64,000 nucleotides of DNA from Clostridia bacterium (GTDB lineage Bacteria > Bacillota > Clostridia > Christensenellales > Borkfalkiaceae). The notes under the pieces were generated by a model. It saw only the letters and a program-made list of their open reading frames with translations. It was not told the origin of the DNA and ran no database searches. The translations under genes and the position numbers were made by a program. This document shows positions 22,338 to 30,571 of this stretch, in pieces. The stretch lies in assembly GCA_017456055.1 (NCBI GenBank), contig JAFTKC010000006.1:62001-126000 (forward strand), written 5' to 3'. Position 1 is the first letter of the stretch, and each line of letters starts with the position of its first letter.

Positions 22338-23627
22338 ATGAATTTTAATTTAATGCATCCTGCAGAGCAAATAGTATTGCTCATCAATAGAGTATATCAA
22401 AAAGGACTTACTACAACTTCTGGTGGCAACCTTTCGATAATGGATAGCGAAGGAATTATTTGGATAACGCCTTCTGGAATTGACAAAGGTTCGTTAACGC
22501 CAAGCGATATTTGTAAAGTATTACCTGATGGAACGGTAATCGGTAAACATAAACCTTCAGTAGAATTGCCATTTCATAAACTAGTGTATGAAACTAGACC
22601 AGACGTATCGGCAGTATTGCACGCGCATCCACCGGCACTCGTTAGTTATAGTCTAATTAGACAAGTGCCAAACGTAAATATAATTCCAACCCCACACCAA
22701 GTTTGCGGACAAGTTGGTATTGCTCCATACGAAGTTCCTGGTAGCGACGCATTGGCTCAAAGAATCGTTAAGGAAATTAAGAAAGGACTTAACGTTGTAA
22801 TTATGGAAAACCACGGCGTTATAACTTGCGCCGATAGTTTATTTGAAGCGTTTAAGCGCTTTGAAACGTTAAACTTCGCTGCGTCTATTGCAATCACGGC
22901 TTCGGTACTAGGCACGCCTGAAGTTTTAACCGACGAGCAAATAGAATTAAATAGTAGAAAGGGCTTGACTTCGCTAGGTGAATTCATACCTACTACTTTT
23001 TCTAGTGAAGAGAGAAGATTGAGAAAGGAAATGTGTACTTTAATTCATAGATCCTACGATCAAGGCTTGTTTACTAGTACGCAAGGAACGTTCTCGGTTA
23101 GACTAAATAAGGATAGTTTCTTAATTACTCCTTACGGAGTGGATAGAAAATATATCGAGCCTGAAGATATAGTTAGAATTGACCACAATTGGAGAGAAGC
23201 AGGCAAGAGACCAAGTAGGTCGGTGGCTCTTCACAAGATGATTTACGACGATCACCCTGAAATTAACGCTATCACCGTTGCTCACCCTGAACATTTAATG
23301 GCTTTCGGCGTCACGCATACTGCAATAGATAGCCGTACTATTCCAGAATCTTATATAGCGATGAGAGATATCGTTAGGGTTCCTTTTGGAACCAACATAA
23401 TAAATCCTAAAAAGATTTCAAATTCTATCAGCAATAAATCTCCCGTAGTTTTAGTTGAAAACGACAGCGTAATTAGTACGGGAACGTCTCTTATCAACGC
23501 ATTTGATAGGTTAGAAGTGGCAGAGTTTACTGCTAACACCATAATTCACGCAAAACTTATAGGCGATATCGTAAAGATAAGCGATAAGGAAGTAGAAGAT
23601 ATAAACAAGGCGTTTAATCTTAACTAA
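22338..23627 (+). CDS. tandem class II aldolase/adducin protein with degenerate second domain
   Basis: 429 residues made of two class II aldolase domains. Domain 1 (1-215) has the full active site: E76 in PSVELPFH, the zinc pair H95/H97 in HAHPP and H159 in ENHG. Domain 2 (about 222-429) keeps the fold (HKMIYDDHPEINAI parallels HKLVYETRPDVSAV) but lacks the catalytic Glu (SRSVALH). It has V314 for the first zinc His and D376 for the third (ENDS in place of ENHG). The family includes fuculose- and ribulose-phosphate aldolases and epimerases. Inference: domain 1 catalyses and domain 2 is structural or regulatory. Followed 9 bases later by another aldolase gene; no sugar kinase lies nearby. Confidence 0.88.
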   Translation: MNFNLMHPAEQIVLLINRVYQKGLTTTSGGNLSIMDSEGIIWITPSGIDKGSLTPSDICKVLPDGTVIGKHKPSVELPFHKLVYETRPDVSAVLHAHPPALVSYSLIRQVPNVNIIPTPHQVCGQVGIAPYEVPGSDALAQRIVKEIKKGLNVVIMENHGVITCADSLFEAFKRFETLNFAASIAITASVLGTPEVLTDEQIELNSRKGLTSLGEFIPTTFSSEERRLRKEMCTLIHRSYDQGLFTSTQGTFSVRLNKDSFLITPYGVDRKYIEPEDIVRIDHNWREAGKRPSRSVALHKMIYDDHPEINAITVAHPEHLMAFGVTHTAIDSRTIPESYIAMRDIVRVPFGTNIINPKKISNSISNKSPVVLVENDSVISTGTSLINAFDRLEVAEFTANTIIHAKLIGDIVKISDKEVEDINKAFNLN

Positions 23628-23636
23628 GGGGAAATT

Positions 23637-24659
23637 ATGAAAAAAACCATACAAGACTTAATTGAAATATCAACCTACGCCGGCGATAGAGTAGACTATA
23701 CTCAAGGTGGTGGTGGAAACACTTCTGTAAAAAAGGACGGTGTTATGTTAATAAAGGCGTCTGGGTATAGGCTAGTGGATATCACCAAAAAAACGGCGTT
23801 TGTTGCAGTTGATAAGGAAAAAATAGAGAACTATTATCAAAGCGTTGACCTAGCGGTTAAAAAAGATTACGAAAAGGAAAGTGCGGAGATTTCTAAGAGT
23901 TCGGTTATTGCTATGGACGGAATAGAGACTCTTCGTCCAAGTGTAGAAGTTGGTTTTCACGCAATACTTAAAAAATACGTAATACACACTCACTCTGTAT
24001 ACGCAAATATCATTACTTGTAGCGTAGAGGGTGAAGCCATTGCAGAAAAGTTGTTTAGTGATAAAGATTTTGGATATATCTTCATGCCGTATATCAACCC
24101 TGGTTTTGAACTCACCTTGGCAATGAAGACTAAGATTGAAAATTACGTAAAAGAAAAGGGTAAATTCCCCGAAGTAATTTTTATGAAAAATCACGGCTTA
24201 GTTGTCACGGCAGACTATATTGAAAGAGTTAAGGCGATAAATACCGACGTTAACGAAACTATAAGAAAATACTTTGATATTGAAGATACGTTTAGAAGTG
24301 TTGAATTAGAAGAGATTGACGGCGGATATCGTTCTAACACTAAAACGATAGTGGAATTCGTTAGTAAAAACGGCTTAACTAAAGCCCTTTTAGATGAAAA
24401 GCCACTTTATCCCGACCAACTAGTTTATCTAAACAATATTTTGGCTTTCTCGCCTGAAACGATGACCGTAAAAGATAAGACGGTAGAGTATAAGGTAGAC
24501 CTTAAAAAAGCAACTACCTTAGAAGAAACGTTATTTGCTTATTTATTCGTAATTGAAAGTATTAAAAACGCAGGTTTAATCGTTTCTATTATGAACGAAA
24601 AGGAAGTTGATTTTATTAACAATTGGGAGGCGGAAAAATATCGCCGTTCGGTAAAATAA
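23637..24659 (+). CDS. class II aldolase-family protein (rhamnulose-phosphate aldolase/dehydrogenase-like N-terminal type)
   Basis: 340 residues. It starts with DRVDYTQGGGGNTSVKK, the glycine-rich phosphate-binding region of the RhaD/YuxG aldolase domain. Zinc ligands are in VIHTHSVYANI and MKNHGLVV. The bifunctional YuxG-type enzymes carry a C-terminal short-chain dehydrogenase; here the protein ends after an about 100-residue helical region instead, so it is the aldolase part alone. Substrate class: a sugar acid or deoxy-sugar phosphate, not determinable here. Second gene of a two-gene operon ending at a strong terminator. Confidence 0.85.
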   Translation: MKKTIQDLIEISTYAGDRVDYTQGGGGNTSVKKDGVMLIKASGYRLVDITKKTAFVAVDKEKIENYYQSVDLAVKKDYEKESAEISKSSVIAMDGIETLRPSVEVGFHAILKKYVIHTHSVYANIITCSVEGEAIAEKLFSDKDFGYIFMPYINPGFELTLAMKTKIENYVKEKGKFPEVIFMKNHGLVVTADYIERVKAINTDVNETIRKYFDIEDTFRSVELEEIDGGYRSNTKTIVEFVSKNGLTKALLDEKPLYPDQLVYLNNILAFSPETMTVKDKTVEYKVDLKKATTLEETLFAYLFVIESIKNAGLIVSIMNEKEVDFINNWEAEKYRRSVK

Positions 24660-24666
24660 AACCAAA

Positions 24667-24702
24667 AGAAAAAAGAACGAATTTTTTATTCGTTCCTTTT
24701 TT
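24667..24702 (+). terminator. terminator of the aldolase operon
   Basis: GAACGAAT / ATTCGTTC within A and T tracts. Confidence 0.85.
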
Positions 24703-24711
24703 ATGGAGATG

Positions 24712-24747
24712 AGGTTAATGAATAATGTATATTCATTAACCTTTTTT
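24712..24747. terminator. hairpin overlapping the end of the EamA transporter gene
   Basis: AGGTTAATGAATA / TATTCATTAACCT with a five-base loop, followed by six T residues on the plus strand. The stop codon of the minus-strand gene (24736-24738) lies inside the right arm. Confidence 0.75.
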
Positions 24748-25671
24748 GCTTTCTAAACTATTTGCAACTCCTGATAAAAGAGATGCTACTAAGCATAGTG
24801 AACCACCTACGATGAGATTGGTAGTTAACGCATCCGTTCCAACAATAACCGAAATAACGCTGGTGATAACGGCTGAGAAAGGCATTATAACAGCAACTGC
24901 AGTAGGATTAATTTTGCGCATAGCCTTAGTTCTTAAAATCCAACAAAATACACCCGAAACGAGTGAGTTTAAGGCAATAACTAAAAGTGGAATTGGAGCA
25001 AAGGTGAACTCGCAAGGCACGATACTAGCGCCGTTGATTTTTATTACGTGCAAGAGTGGAACGGAAATCCAACACAAGATTGCCTTAACGCTTAATTGAA
25101 TTAGTATATAAAGGCTGGCTTTAAGTTCTCCCGAATAAATACCCGTTCCCGCAATATTGAACGCAAATAGTATACCTGCTAAGGCGCACAATAGGTCGCC
25201 AATTCCAATGGAGAAGTTAAGTATGTTTATTCCACTTAAAATAAAAGCGCTCACTAGACATAAAACACTAGAAAAAATGGTTAAAAAGGAAGGTTTTTTT
25301 CTAGTTAAAAAAAACACCAAAACAGGAACTACCACGCAAGATAAGTTTTCTAAAAAGGCGTAGTTTGCAGGAGTAGTAAAGGGAAGCCCTATTTTTTGTA
25401 TCAGTTCGGCAATAGACATAAAAAGTCCCGTCGGGATAGCCACTTTTAAGTATTTTCCCGTAATTTCACCTAGTTCTCTTCTACAAATGAAAAGCAAAAA
25501 TATAACCGAAAACGTCGATGCAATAGCCGAATAAACGGTTGCGGAAAAATAATCTAGAACTCCGTTTATTATTATAGGTACAGTACCCCAAATAAGTACG
25601 ACTAAAATAATAGAAGAGTAAGCCTTGCTTTGAGTGTATTCAGTTTTTTTAACGCTTTTTAATGGCGACAT
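24736..25671 (-). CDS. EamA/DMT-family transporter
   Basis: 311 residues with ten transmembrane segments in two EamA repeats (about 18-155 and 168-305). The typical opening is YSSIILVVLIWGTVPIIINGV, and TPANYAFLENLSCVVVPVL marks the end of repeat one. Drug/metabolite transporters of this type move amino acids, nucleosides or other small metabolites across the membrane; the substrate is unknown. SD AAAGGA on the minus strand. It is divergent from a LysR regulator 130 bases away, which commonly controls such exporters. Confidence 0.9.
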   Translation of the reverse strand: MSPLKSVKKTEYTQSKAYSSIILVVLIWGTVPIIINGVLDYFSATVYSAIASTFSVIFLLFICRRELGEITGKYLKVAIPTGLFMSIAELIQKIGLPFTTPANYAFLENLSCVVVPVLVFFLTRKKPSFLTIFSSVLCLVSAFILSGINILNFSIGIGDLLCALAGILFAFNIAGTGIYSGELKASLYILIQLSVKAILCWISVPLLHVIKINGASIVPCEFTFAPIPLLVIALNSLVSGVFCWILRTKAMRKINPTAVAVIMPFSAVITSVISVIVGTDALTTNLIVGGSLCLVASLLSGVANSLESKKG

Positions 25672-25719
25672 ATGCTTAATCCTTTTAATAATTGAACTAC
25701 TAATAATATATCATAATAC

Positions 25720-25748
25720 TTGACAATTGAGAAACGCTAAATTATAAT
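25720..25748 (+). promoter_or_regulatory. promoter of the LysR-type regulator gene
   Basis: TTGACA (25720-25725), 17 bases, TATAAT (25743-25748). The 130-base divergent region would also hold the LysR binding site; I cannot single out a T-N11-A box with confidence. Confidence 0.8.
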
Positions 25749-25801
25749 AGGGGATATAAATAATTTTTACACCCTATCTTTTGGATTTAAGGAGTGAATA
25801 G

Positions 25802-26659
25802 ATGGAGTTAAACAAGATAAAAGCAGTGTTAACTGCACTTAAATTAAAAAGTTTTTCAAAGGCGGCTGAAGAACTTGGCTACACTAATTCGGCGCTACTT
25901 CATATGGCAGACTCTATTGAAGATGAACTAGGCATATTACTATTTAGAAGGTCGTTTGCAGGAGTAGAGTGGACGGAAGAGGGGAAGAAAATAAAACCTA
26001 TTTTAGAGTCTCTTTTAGATAAAGAAAGGATTTTAAGACAAAAGGTTAGTGAGTTAAAGGGAGCAAAGGAGCACTATTTAAGAATTGGTGCATATTCAAG
26101 TATATCCTATCATATTATTCCCAAAATATTGAAAAATTTTAAAAAGTTATATCCCGAAATTAGAGTTTCGGTTATAGTTGGAAACAATTTAGCCAATTGG
26201 CTACAGACAGACATAGCCGATATTTTATTTAACGATTGTAAGCCTAACGAACAAAGTGAGTTCGTGTCAATTTTAGAAGATCCCTACGTAGCCGTTTTTC
26301 CAAGTGAACTATGCGGAAATAAAAAGAGTATTAAGAGAGAAGAATTGTATCAATATACTTTGATTTCGGTTGAAGAGGGAAAGATGGACGAATACTTTGA
26401 TAAAAGCAAATTTAAAGAGCAATTGAATTTTAAATCGGTAGACGATTTTTCCGTTCTTTCAATGGTAAAAGAAGGGCTCGGTATAGCGATACTTCCATCA
26501 CTCGTGGCGAAGAGGCGAATGCAAGGCGTTCAGGTGCTAAAACTAGAGCCGAAGATTAGTAGGGTTTTAGGTTTTGCATACAAAAAGAGTAAAGAGAAAA
26601 GTTATTCTACCGAAAAGTTTTTAGAGTTTTTGGGCGAGCAATACCTTAAGGATAAATAA
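25802..26659 (+). CDS. LysR-family transcriptional regulator
   Basis: 285 residues. The N-terminal winged HTH (1-60) contains AVLTALKLKSFSKAAEELGYTNSALLHMADSIEDELGILLFRR, the standard LysR pattern except that the recognition helix has NSALLHM where SQPAVS-type sequences are usual. A linker helix follows, then a periplasmic-binding-protein-like effector domain (about 90-285) with YHIIPKILKNFKKLYPEI and SMVKEGLGIAILPSLVA. The effector is unknown. Divergent from the EamA transporter, its likely target. SD AAGGAG. Confidence 0.92.
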   Translation: MELNKIKAVLTALKLKSFSKAAEELGYTNSALLHMADSIEDELGILLFRRSFAGVEWTEEGKKIKPILESLLDKERILRQKVSELKGAKEHYLRIGAYSSISYHIIPKILKNFKKLYPEIRVSVIVGNNLANWLQTDIADILFNDCKPNEQSEFVSILEDPYVAVFPSELCGNKKSIKREELYQYTLISVEEGKMDEYFDKSKFKEQLNFKSVDDFSVLSMVKEGLGIAILPSLVAKRRMQGVQVLKLEPKISRVLGFAYKKSKEKSYSTEKFLEFLGEQYLKDK

Positions 26660-26663
26660 AAGA

Positions 26664-26693
26664 AAAAATCACTGATAAAATCAGTGATTTTTT
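26664..26693. terminator. bidirectional terminator
   Basis: AAAAATCACTGAT / ATCAGTGATTTTT, between the LysR gene and the opposing XRE gene. Confidence 0.88.
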
Positions 26694-26710
26694 ATTGCGC
26701 TAATAAAAAA

Positions 26711-26929
26711 TTAGTAGGTTAAACCTGCAAGGTAATCTATAGAAACCTCAAAAAATTTTGATAATGCTATAAGTTTAGAAAGAGAAGGCTCACACTCGTC
26801 CCTTTCCCAAAGACTAATAATCGATTTTCCAACGTCAATTTGTTTGGCTAATTCAACCTGTCCAATACCTTTCTCTTGTCTAAGACTTCTTAACCTCTTC
26901 CCGAAACTATCCATATATATCATACCCAT
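26711..26929 (-). CDS. XRE-family HTH repressor (module 2)
   Basis: 72 residues from the ATG at 26929, or 67 from the in-frame ATG at 26914. A single HTH domain: GKRLRSLRQEKGIGQVELAKQ, recognition region DVGKSIISLWERDECEPS, C-terminus VSIDYLAGLTY. It is a paralogue of the repressor at 17921. The 26929 ATG is 10 bases from operator O1 and has no SD, mirroring module 1. The shorter start would have only a weak GGGT. Divergent from the small zinc-ribbon gene at 27023, its probable target. Confidence 0.88.
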   Translation of the reverse strand: MGMIYMDSFGKRLRSLRQEKGIGQVELAKQIDVGKSIISLWERDECEPSLSKLIALSKFFEVSIDYLAGLTY

Positions 26930-26938
26930 TTTTTATTT

Positions 26939-26990
26939 TTCCACAAAAATGGGAAAAATACTTGACTTTCCATTATTATGGGAATATAAT
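26939..26990 (+). promoter_or_regulatory. XRE module 2: promoter with two 17-bp operators
   Basis: O1 is TTCCACAAAAATGGGAA (26939-26955) and O2 is TTCCATTATTATGGGAA (26968-26984). TTGACT is at 26962-26967 and TATAAT at 26985-26990, so O2 is exactly the 17-bp spacer. O1 and O2 are 12 bp apart. Every one of these distances equals that in module 1, although the operator sequence differs. Confidence 0.85.
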
Positions 26991-27022
26991 TATGATAAAT
27001 CTTAAAAAAAGAGCATTTTACG

Positions 27023-27151
27023 ATGGATGATAGATGTATTTTTTGTGGTGCACTTGTCCCTGAGGGGAGTATGATTTGTCCACAATGTGAATTAAAATAT
27101 ATGCCCGTAGTTGAAGAGACCGACGATGAAGAGACAGAAGAAAAAGACTAA
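27023..27151 (+). CDS. small zinc-ribbon protein (42 aa), target of XRE module 2
   Basis: 42 residues. Two CxxC knuckles, RCIFCGALVP and MICPQCELKY, are spaced as in a rubredoxin-type zinc ribbon. An acidic tail follows (EETDDEETEEKD). It begins 39 bases after operator O2. The SD is weak (AAAGAG, 12 bases upstream). The zinc site is clear from the sequence; the role is unknown. The acidic tail would suit a protein-protein adaptor. Below common gene-finder length limits, so easily missed. Confidence 0.75.
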   Translation: MDDRCIFCGALVPEGSMICPQCELKYMPVVEETDDEETEEKD

Positions 27152-27198
27152 CGGGCAATTTTTATCGTGAAAAACTCTTACTGATTTTCATATTTGTT

Positions 27199-27234
27199 CA
27201 ACGTCCCCTTAGATAAATTTTCTAAGGGGCGTTG
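27199..27234 (+). terminator. hairpin between the zinc-ribbon gene and plsX
   Basis: CAACG/CGTTG and CCCCTTAGA/TCTAAGGGG form a 14-bp stem with one bulged T. The following tract (ACATTTTAT) is only moderately T-rich. Confidence 0.65.
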
Positions 27235-27296
27235 ACATTTTATAGCCTTTTAATATGCTAGACTACTTCATAAAAATAAAAATAATAAAAAACGCT

Positions 27297-27324
27297 TTGA
27301 AAATGGGAGTATAAATGATATAAT
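27297..27324 (+). promoter_or_regulatory. plsX promoter
   Basis: TTGAAA (27297-27302), 16 bases, TATAAT (27319-27324). AAGGAG follows before the ATG at 27354. Confidence 0.7.
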
Positions 27325-27353
27325 AATAGGGTAGTACTCAAGGAGAAAACTTT

Positions 27354-28364
27354 ATGATTAAGATTTTAGTTGATACTTTAGGTGGAGATAAAAGCCCAGT
27401 CGTTAATATTGAGGGGGCTATAAAAGCCTTAAACCAAATTGCCGATTTAGAACTAGTATTAGTTGGCGACGAAAAGGATATTTTAGAAAAATTAGCAGAT
27501 AAGAAATACGATAAAAATAGACTTTCTATAATTCACGCGCCAGACGTTATCGATTGCAACGATAAGCCTACCGAGGCTATTAGGCAAAAAAAGGAAAGTT
27601 CAATGTATAAATGCTACGAACTTTTAAGGGGAGATGAAAGCGTAAACGGTATGGTAAGTATAGGCTCTTCGGGGGCGTTACTTGCCGGCGCAGTATTAAA
27701 ACTAGGCAGAATTAAAGGTGTAAAAAGACCTGCATTTTGTCCAATTCTTCCTACCATGAATCAAAAGGTGGTAGGTGTTTGCGATAGTGGCGCAAACGTA
27801 GATTGCGACGCTAATTTATTAAAGCAATTTGCAGTTATGGGTAGCCTATATATGCAAAAAGCCTACGGCGTGGAAAACCCAAAAGTTGCCCTTTTAAACG
27901 TGGGTGTTGAAGAAGAAAAGGGCGACCTTATGAGAAAGGAAGCGTACGCCTTATTAAAAGAGCAAAACACGGTTAATTTCGTGGGTAATATGGAAGCGAG
28001 AGAACTTCTTAAAGGGGATGTAGATTTGGTCGTATGCGACGGATTTTCGGGCAACGTTTTAATTAAATCTACAGAGGGCGCTTGTATGGAAGTTCTTAAA
28101 CTTGTAAAGAGAACTTTGCTATCTAGCCTTAAAGCCAAAATCGGCGCTTTGTTCATTAAAAAAGACCTTTATAAAACCAAGCAAATTATGGATTATAACA
28201 ACTATGGTGGAGCAGTAATTTTAGGCGCTAAAAAAACGGTGGTTAAAGGTCACGGATCGGGGAACGCTGAGAGCGTTTATCATTGTATAGAGCAAGCGTA
28301 TAATTTAGAAAAGAATAATTTAAGACAAGCAATCGAGAGTGAACTTTCTAAGATAAGCGAATAA
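27354..28364 (+). CDS. plsX: phosphate acyltransferase PlsX
   Basis: 336 residues, the usual family length. It opens MIKILVDTLGGDKSPVVNIEG (most homologues have D-x-MGGD; here DTLGGD) and continues with SIGSSGALLAGAVLKLGRIKGVKRPA, ALLNVGVEEEKG and VVCDGFSGNVLIKSTEG. PlsX converts acyl-ACP to acyl-phosphate for PlsY in the first step of phospholipid synthesis, at the membrane surface. In many Bacillota plsX is followed by fabD/fabG/acpP; here it stands alone before a bidirectional terminator. Confidence 0.95.
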   Translation: MIKILVDTLGGDKSPVVNIEGAIKALNQIADLELVLVGDEKDILEKLADKKYDKNRLSIIHAPDVIDCNDKPTEAIRQKKESSMYKCYELLRGDESVNGMVSIGSSGALLAGAVLKLGRIKGVKRPAFCPILPTMNQKVVGVCDSGANVDCDANLLKQFAVMGSLYMQKAYGVENPKVALLNVGVEEEKGDLMRKEAYALLKEQNTVNFVGNMEARELLKGDVDLVVCDGFSGNVLIKSTEGACMEVLKLVKRTLLSSLKAKIGALFIKKDLYKTKQIMDYNNYGGAVILGAKKTVVKGHGSGNAESVYHCIEQAYNLEKNNLRQAIESELSKISE

Positions 28365-28377
28365 GATTAAATAAAAA

Positions 28378-28416
28378 AACGGGTTAACCGAATTGGTTAA
28401 CCCGTTATCTTTTTTA
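28378..28416. terminator. bidirectional terminator
   Basis: AACGGGTTAACC / GGTTAACCCGTT with A tract before and T tract after, between plsX and the convergent carrier gene. Confidence 0.9.
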
Positions 28417-28419
28417 AAT

Positions 28420-29844
28420 TTATAGCCCGATATAAACTGCAAGCAATAGGAACGCTGCCGATAGAATAAACAAGGCTAGTTGGAAAAGAGCCGTCTTTTT
28501 AAGCCAAGTTGCATAACTTACTTCCGCAAGGGAAAGACCAACTACTAAAGTTCCGCAAGTTGGATATAAAACGTTGGTGTATCCGTCGCCAAACAAGAAG
28601 GCTAGAATAATAATGTTCGTGCTTATGTGTGGGATTGGGGCGATGGTTAGTAGTGGAATAAGTAATAATGCTTTTGCCGCTGCACCTGGGATAAAGAATT
28701 CAAACACCAAGATTAGTAGATATAGTAAAATTACTGCAACGTATGGCGATTTTGAAAGAATATAAGTGTGGCAGTAGTGGAAAATAGTGTGCAAAATATT
28801 TCCGTTATCTGCAATATATTTTACGCTAAACGCAAGTAGAATAATAACGATAGACGGAGCAATATCTTTAACGCCTTCCCAAAGTGCTAAAAGGGTAGAC
28901 TTTAGAGAATTTAACGATGTTATTCCTATGATAAACGCGCCTACTACGAAAGTTAGTGCCATTAACACCATGCCTATTTTAAGGTCTGCAATAAATGGAA
29001 CTGCAGATGCGATTATTATAACTGCTAAAACGGTTATAAATAATATTACAAGTTTTATTGACTTATCTACAAAAACCTTTAGTTGTTCGCTGCCAAATTG
29101 TTCCAATTCCACGTTTTCAGTAGTTTGAGAATTTTTCTTTTCATCTCTCTTTGCCATAGCAACTAAGTAAAGAGCAGTTAGTGGATAGGTGACAACGAAA
29201 ATTATTGCTCTAAACCAAAGTCCGTCTAGCGTGCTGACGCCTGCAAGTTCAGAGGCAATAGTTATGGTAAAGGGGTTAAAGGTGGCAACCGTAAAGCCAA
29301 CGCCCGTAGTTATCAATACTAAACTTATCGCTTGGAAATTGCTCCACTTCATAGCCTTAGAAAATGCCAAGAACACAGGGAAGAGAATAAGCATTTCTTC
29401 TTGAAGTCCAAAGCAAGACGCTAAAAGCATCATAAATAAAGTTATAATCCAAATCAAGAGATAACGTCTATGATAGAACTTATGTATAATAAGTTGAACA
29501 AAAGCGTATAAACTACCCGTTTTATCTAAAATCCTAAAAGTTCCACCGAGAACTAAAAGAACTAGAATAATTTGCATAATGTTAAAGTTTCCCTCGCCAA
29601 TAATAAGCGCCTCTATGGGTGCTGTAAACCAACGCCACACGGGAAGCCTAGTAGTGCTTTCAATTTGGTGAAAGGACTCCACGATATAATTGCCATCAGC
29701 GTCTTTTAGATATTCGCCTGCGGGAATTACGAAAGTTAAAATACCTGCTAAAATCATAACGCTAAGTAGAATTGAACAAACGGTTATAAAACTTTTTAGT
29801 CCAAACTTGACGTCAAAAATCGCCTCTCTATTCTTTTGACTCAT
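28420..29844 (-). CDS. YfcC/DcuC-superfamily membrane carrier
   Basis: 474 residues from the ATG at 29844, with GGAG seven bases upstream (a TTG one codon earlier is too close to it). About 11-12 transmembrane helices. The family opening is an amphipathic stretch, then VMILAGILTFVIPAGEY. A short soluble loop, GFTVATFNPFTI and the re-entrant-loop motifs FEFFIPGAAAKALL and GDGYTNVLYPTCG follow. YfcC proteins are annotated as basic amino-acid or dicarboxylate carriers; experimental evidence is thin and the substrate here is unknown. Overlaps the upstream TVP38 gene by 17 bases, third gene of its operon. Confidence 0.88.
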   Translation of the reverse strand: MSQKNREAIFDVKFGLKSFITVCSILLSVMILAGILTFVIPAGEYLKDADGNYIVESFHQIESTTRLPVWRWFTAPIEALIIGEGNFNIMQIILVLLVLGGTFRILDKTGSLYAFVQLIIHKFYHRRYLLIWIITLFMMLLASCFGLQEEMLILFPVFLAFSKAMKWSNFQAISLVLITTGVGFTVATFNPFTITIASELAGVSTLDGLWFRAIIFVVTYPLTALYLVAMAKRDEKKNSQTTENVELEQFGSEQLKVFVDKSIKLVILFITVLAVIIIASAVPFIADLKIGMVLMALTFVVGAFIIGITSLNSLKSTLLALWEGVKDIAPSIVIILLAFSVKYIADNGNILHTIFHYCHTYILSKSPYVAVILLYLLILVFEFFIPGAAAKALLLIPLLTIAPIPHISTNIIILAFLFGDGYTNVLYPTCGTLVVGLSLAEVSYATWLKKTALFQLALFILSAAFLLLAVYIGL

Positions 29845-30571
29845 CAACTTTCTCCTTTTTTTCCTTTGTTTTTTGTTTTGGTGTAAAGATTAAATCTATT
29901 ATTTTATTTTTGTATATCATAGAAAGTATTACGCATACCACTATTACTACGAGTAAAACGTAAGAAGTTATAGGCGATTGTCCACCAGAAGTGATTTTAA
30001 CGCCTGCCCAAAGAGTAATTATAATATCGGGGATAGGTCCTATTAGGGTGACTAGCGAGTATTTCCACCATTTCATGCCACTGCTTGCAGCAACCATGTG
30101 TATCAAGAAGAAGGGAACGAAGGGAGCGAGATAGGCTAAAATGATAAAGAAGAATATGCTTCTTTTACTATTTTTTATTTTCTCTTCTAATTTCTTTCTC
30201 TCTTCAATTTGCTTTTTAGTGCTAAAAATCTTAAACGTTTTGGTAAACAAATATACTAGTTGGCTGGCTATAACTATTGATAGTAGTACGTGTACCGTGG
30301 AAAATGGAAGTCCATACGCTACTGCTGATGCAAGTTGTATAGGAACAGAAGATATTACCGGAACGAAAAAGCAAATAATTATAATAAGCGAAATGCAAAT
30401 AATGCCCATTACGCCCAAGCCTCTAATATAGTCCTCAACTATTTCCATACCCGTAGTCATCTGCGTAAAAAGGTAGGTAATAACGTCCCAATTTAGTATT
30501 GAGAACATGACGCCAACCGCAATGGCAACGCCCGATAAAATTAAGAGCCAAACGTTTTTTCTATTAACCAT
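29828..30571 (-). CDS. TVP38/TMEM64-family (VTT domain) membrane protein
   Basis: 247 residues: an N-terminal helix (about 8-28), a second near 52-72, the VTT-domain core with FVPVISSVPIQLASAVAYG and FIILAYLAPFVPFFLIHMVAASSGMKWWKY, a C-terminal helix (about 203-223) and a Lys/Glu-rich tail. VTT/DedA proteins include lipid scramblases and undecaprenyl-phosphate flippases, so a role in lipid handling is inferred. That suits the acyltransferase encoded just upstream, whose end it overlaps. SD GGAGG. Confidence 0.85.
   Translation of the reverse strand: MVNRKNVWLLILSGVAIAVGVMFSILNWDVITYLFTQMTTGMEIVEDYIRGLGVMGIICISLIIIICFFVPVISSVPIQLASAVAYGLPFSTVHVLLSIVIASQLVYLFTKTFKIFSTKKQIEERKKLEEKIKNSKRSIFFFIILAYLAPFVPFFLIHMVAASSGMKWWKYSLVTLIGPIPDIIITLWAGVKITSGGQSPITSYVLLVVIVVCVILSMIYKNKIIDLIFTPKQKTKEKKEKVDESKE

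Noticed and set aside
20326..22338. Second att copy of the tRNA-Arg 3' end
   Set aside because: I looked for a repeat of the T-arm and acceptor sequence downstream and saw none, so the boundaries of any former island cannot be drawn.
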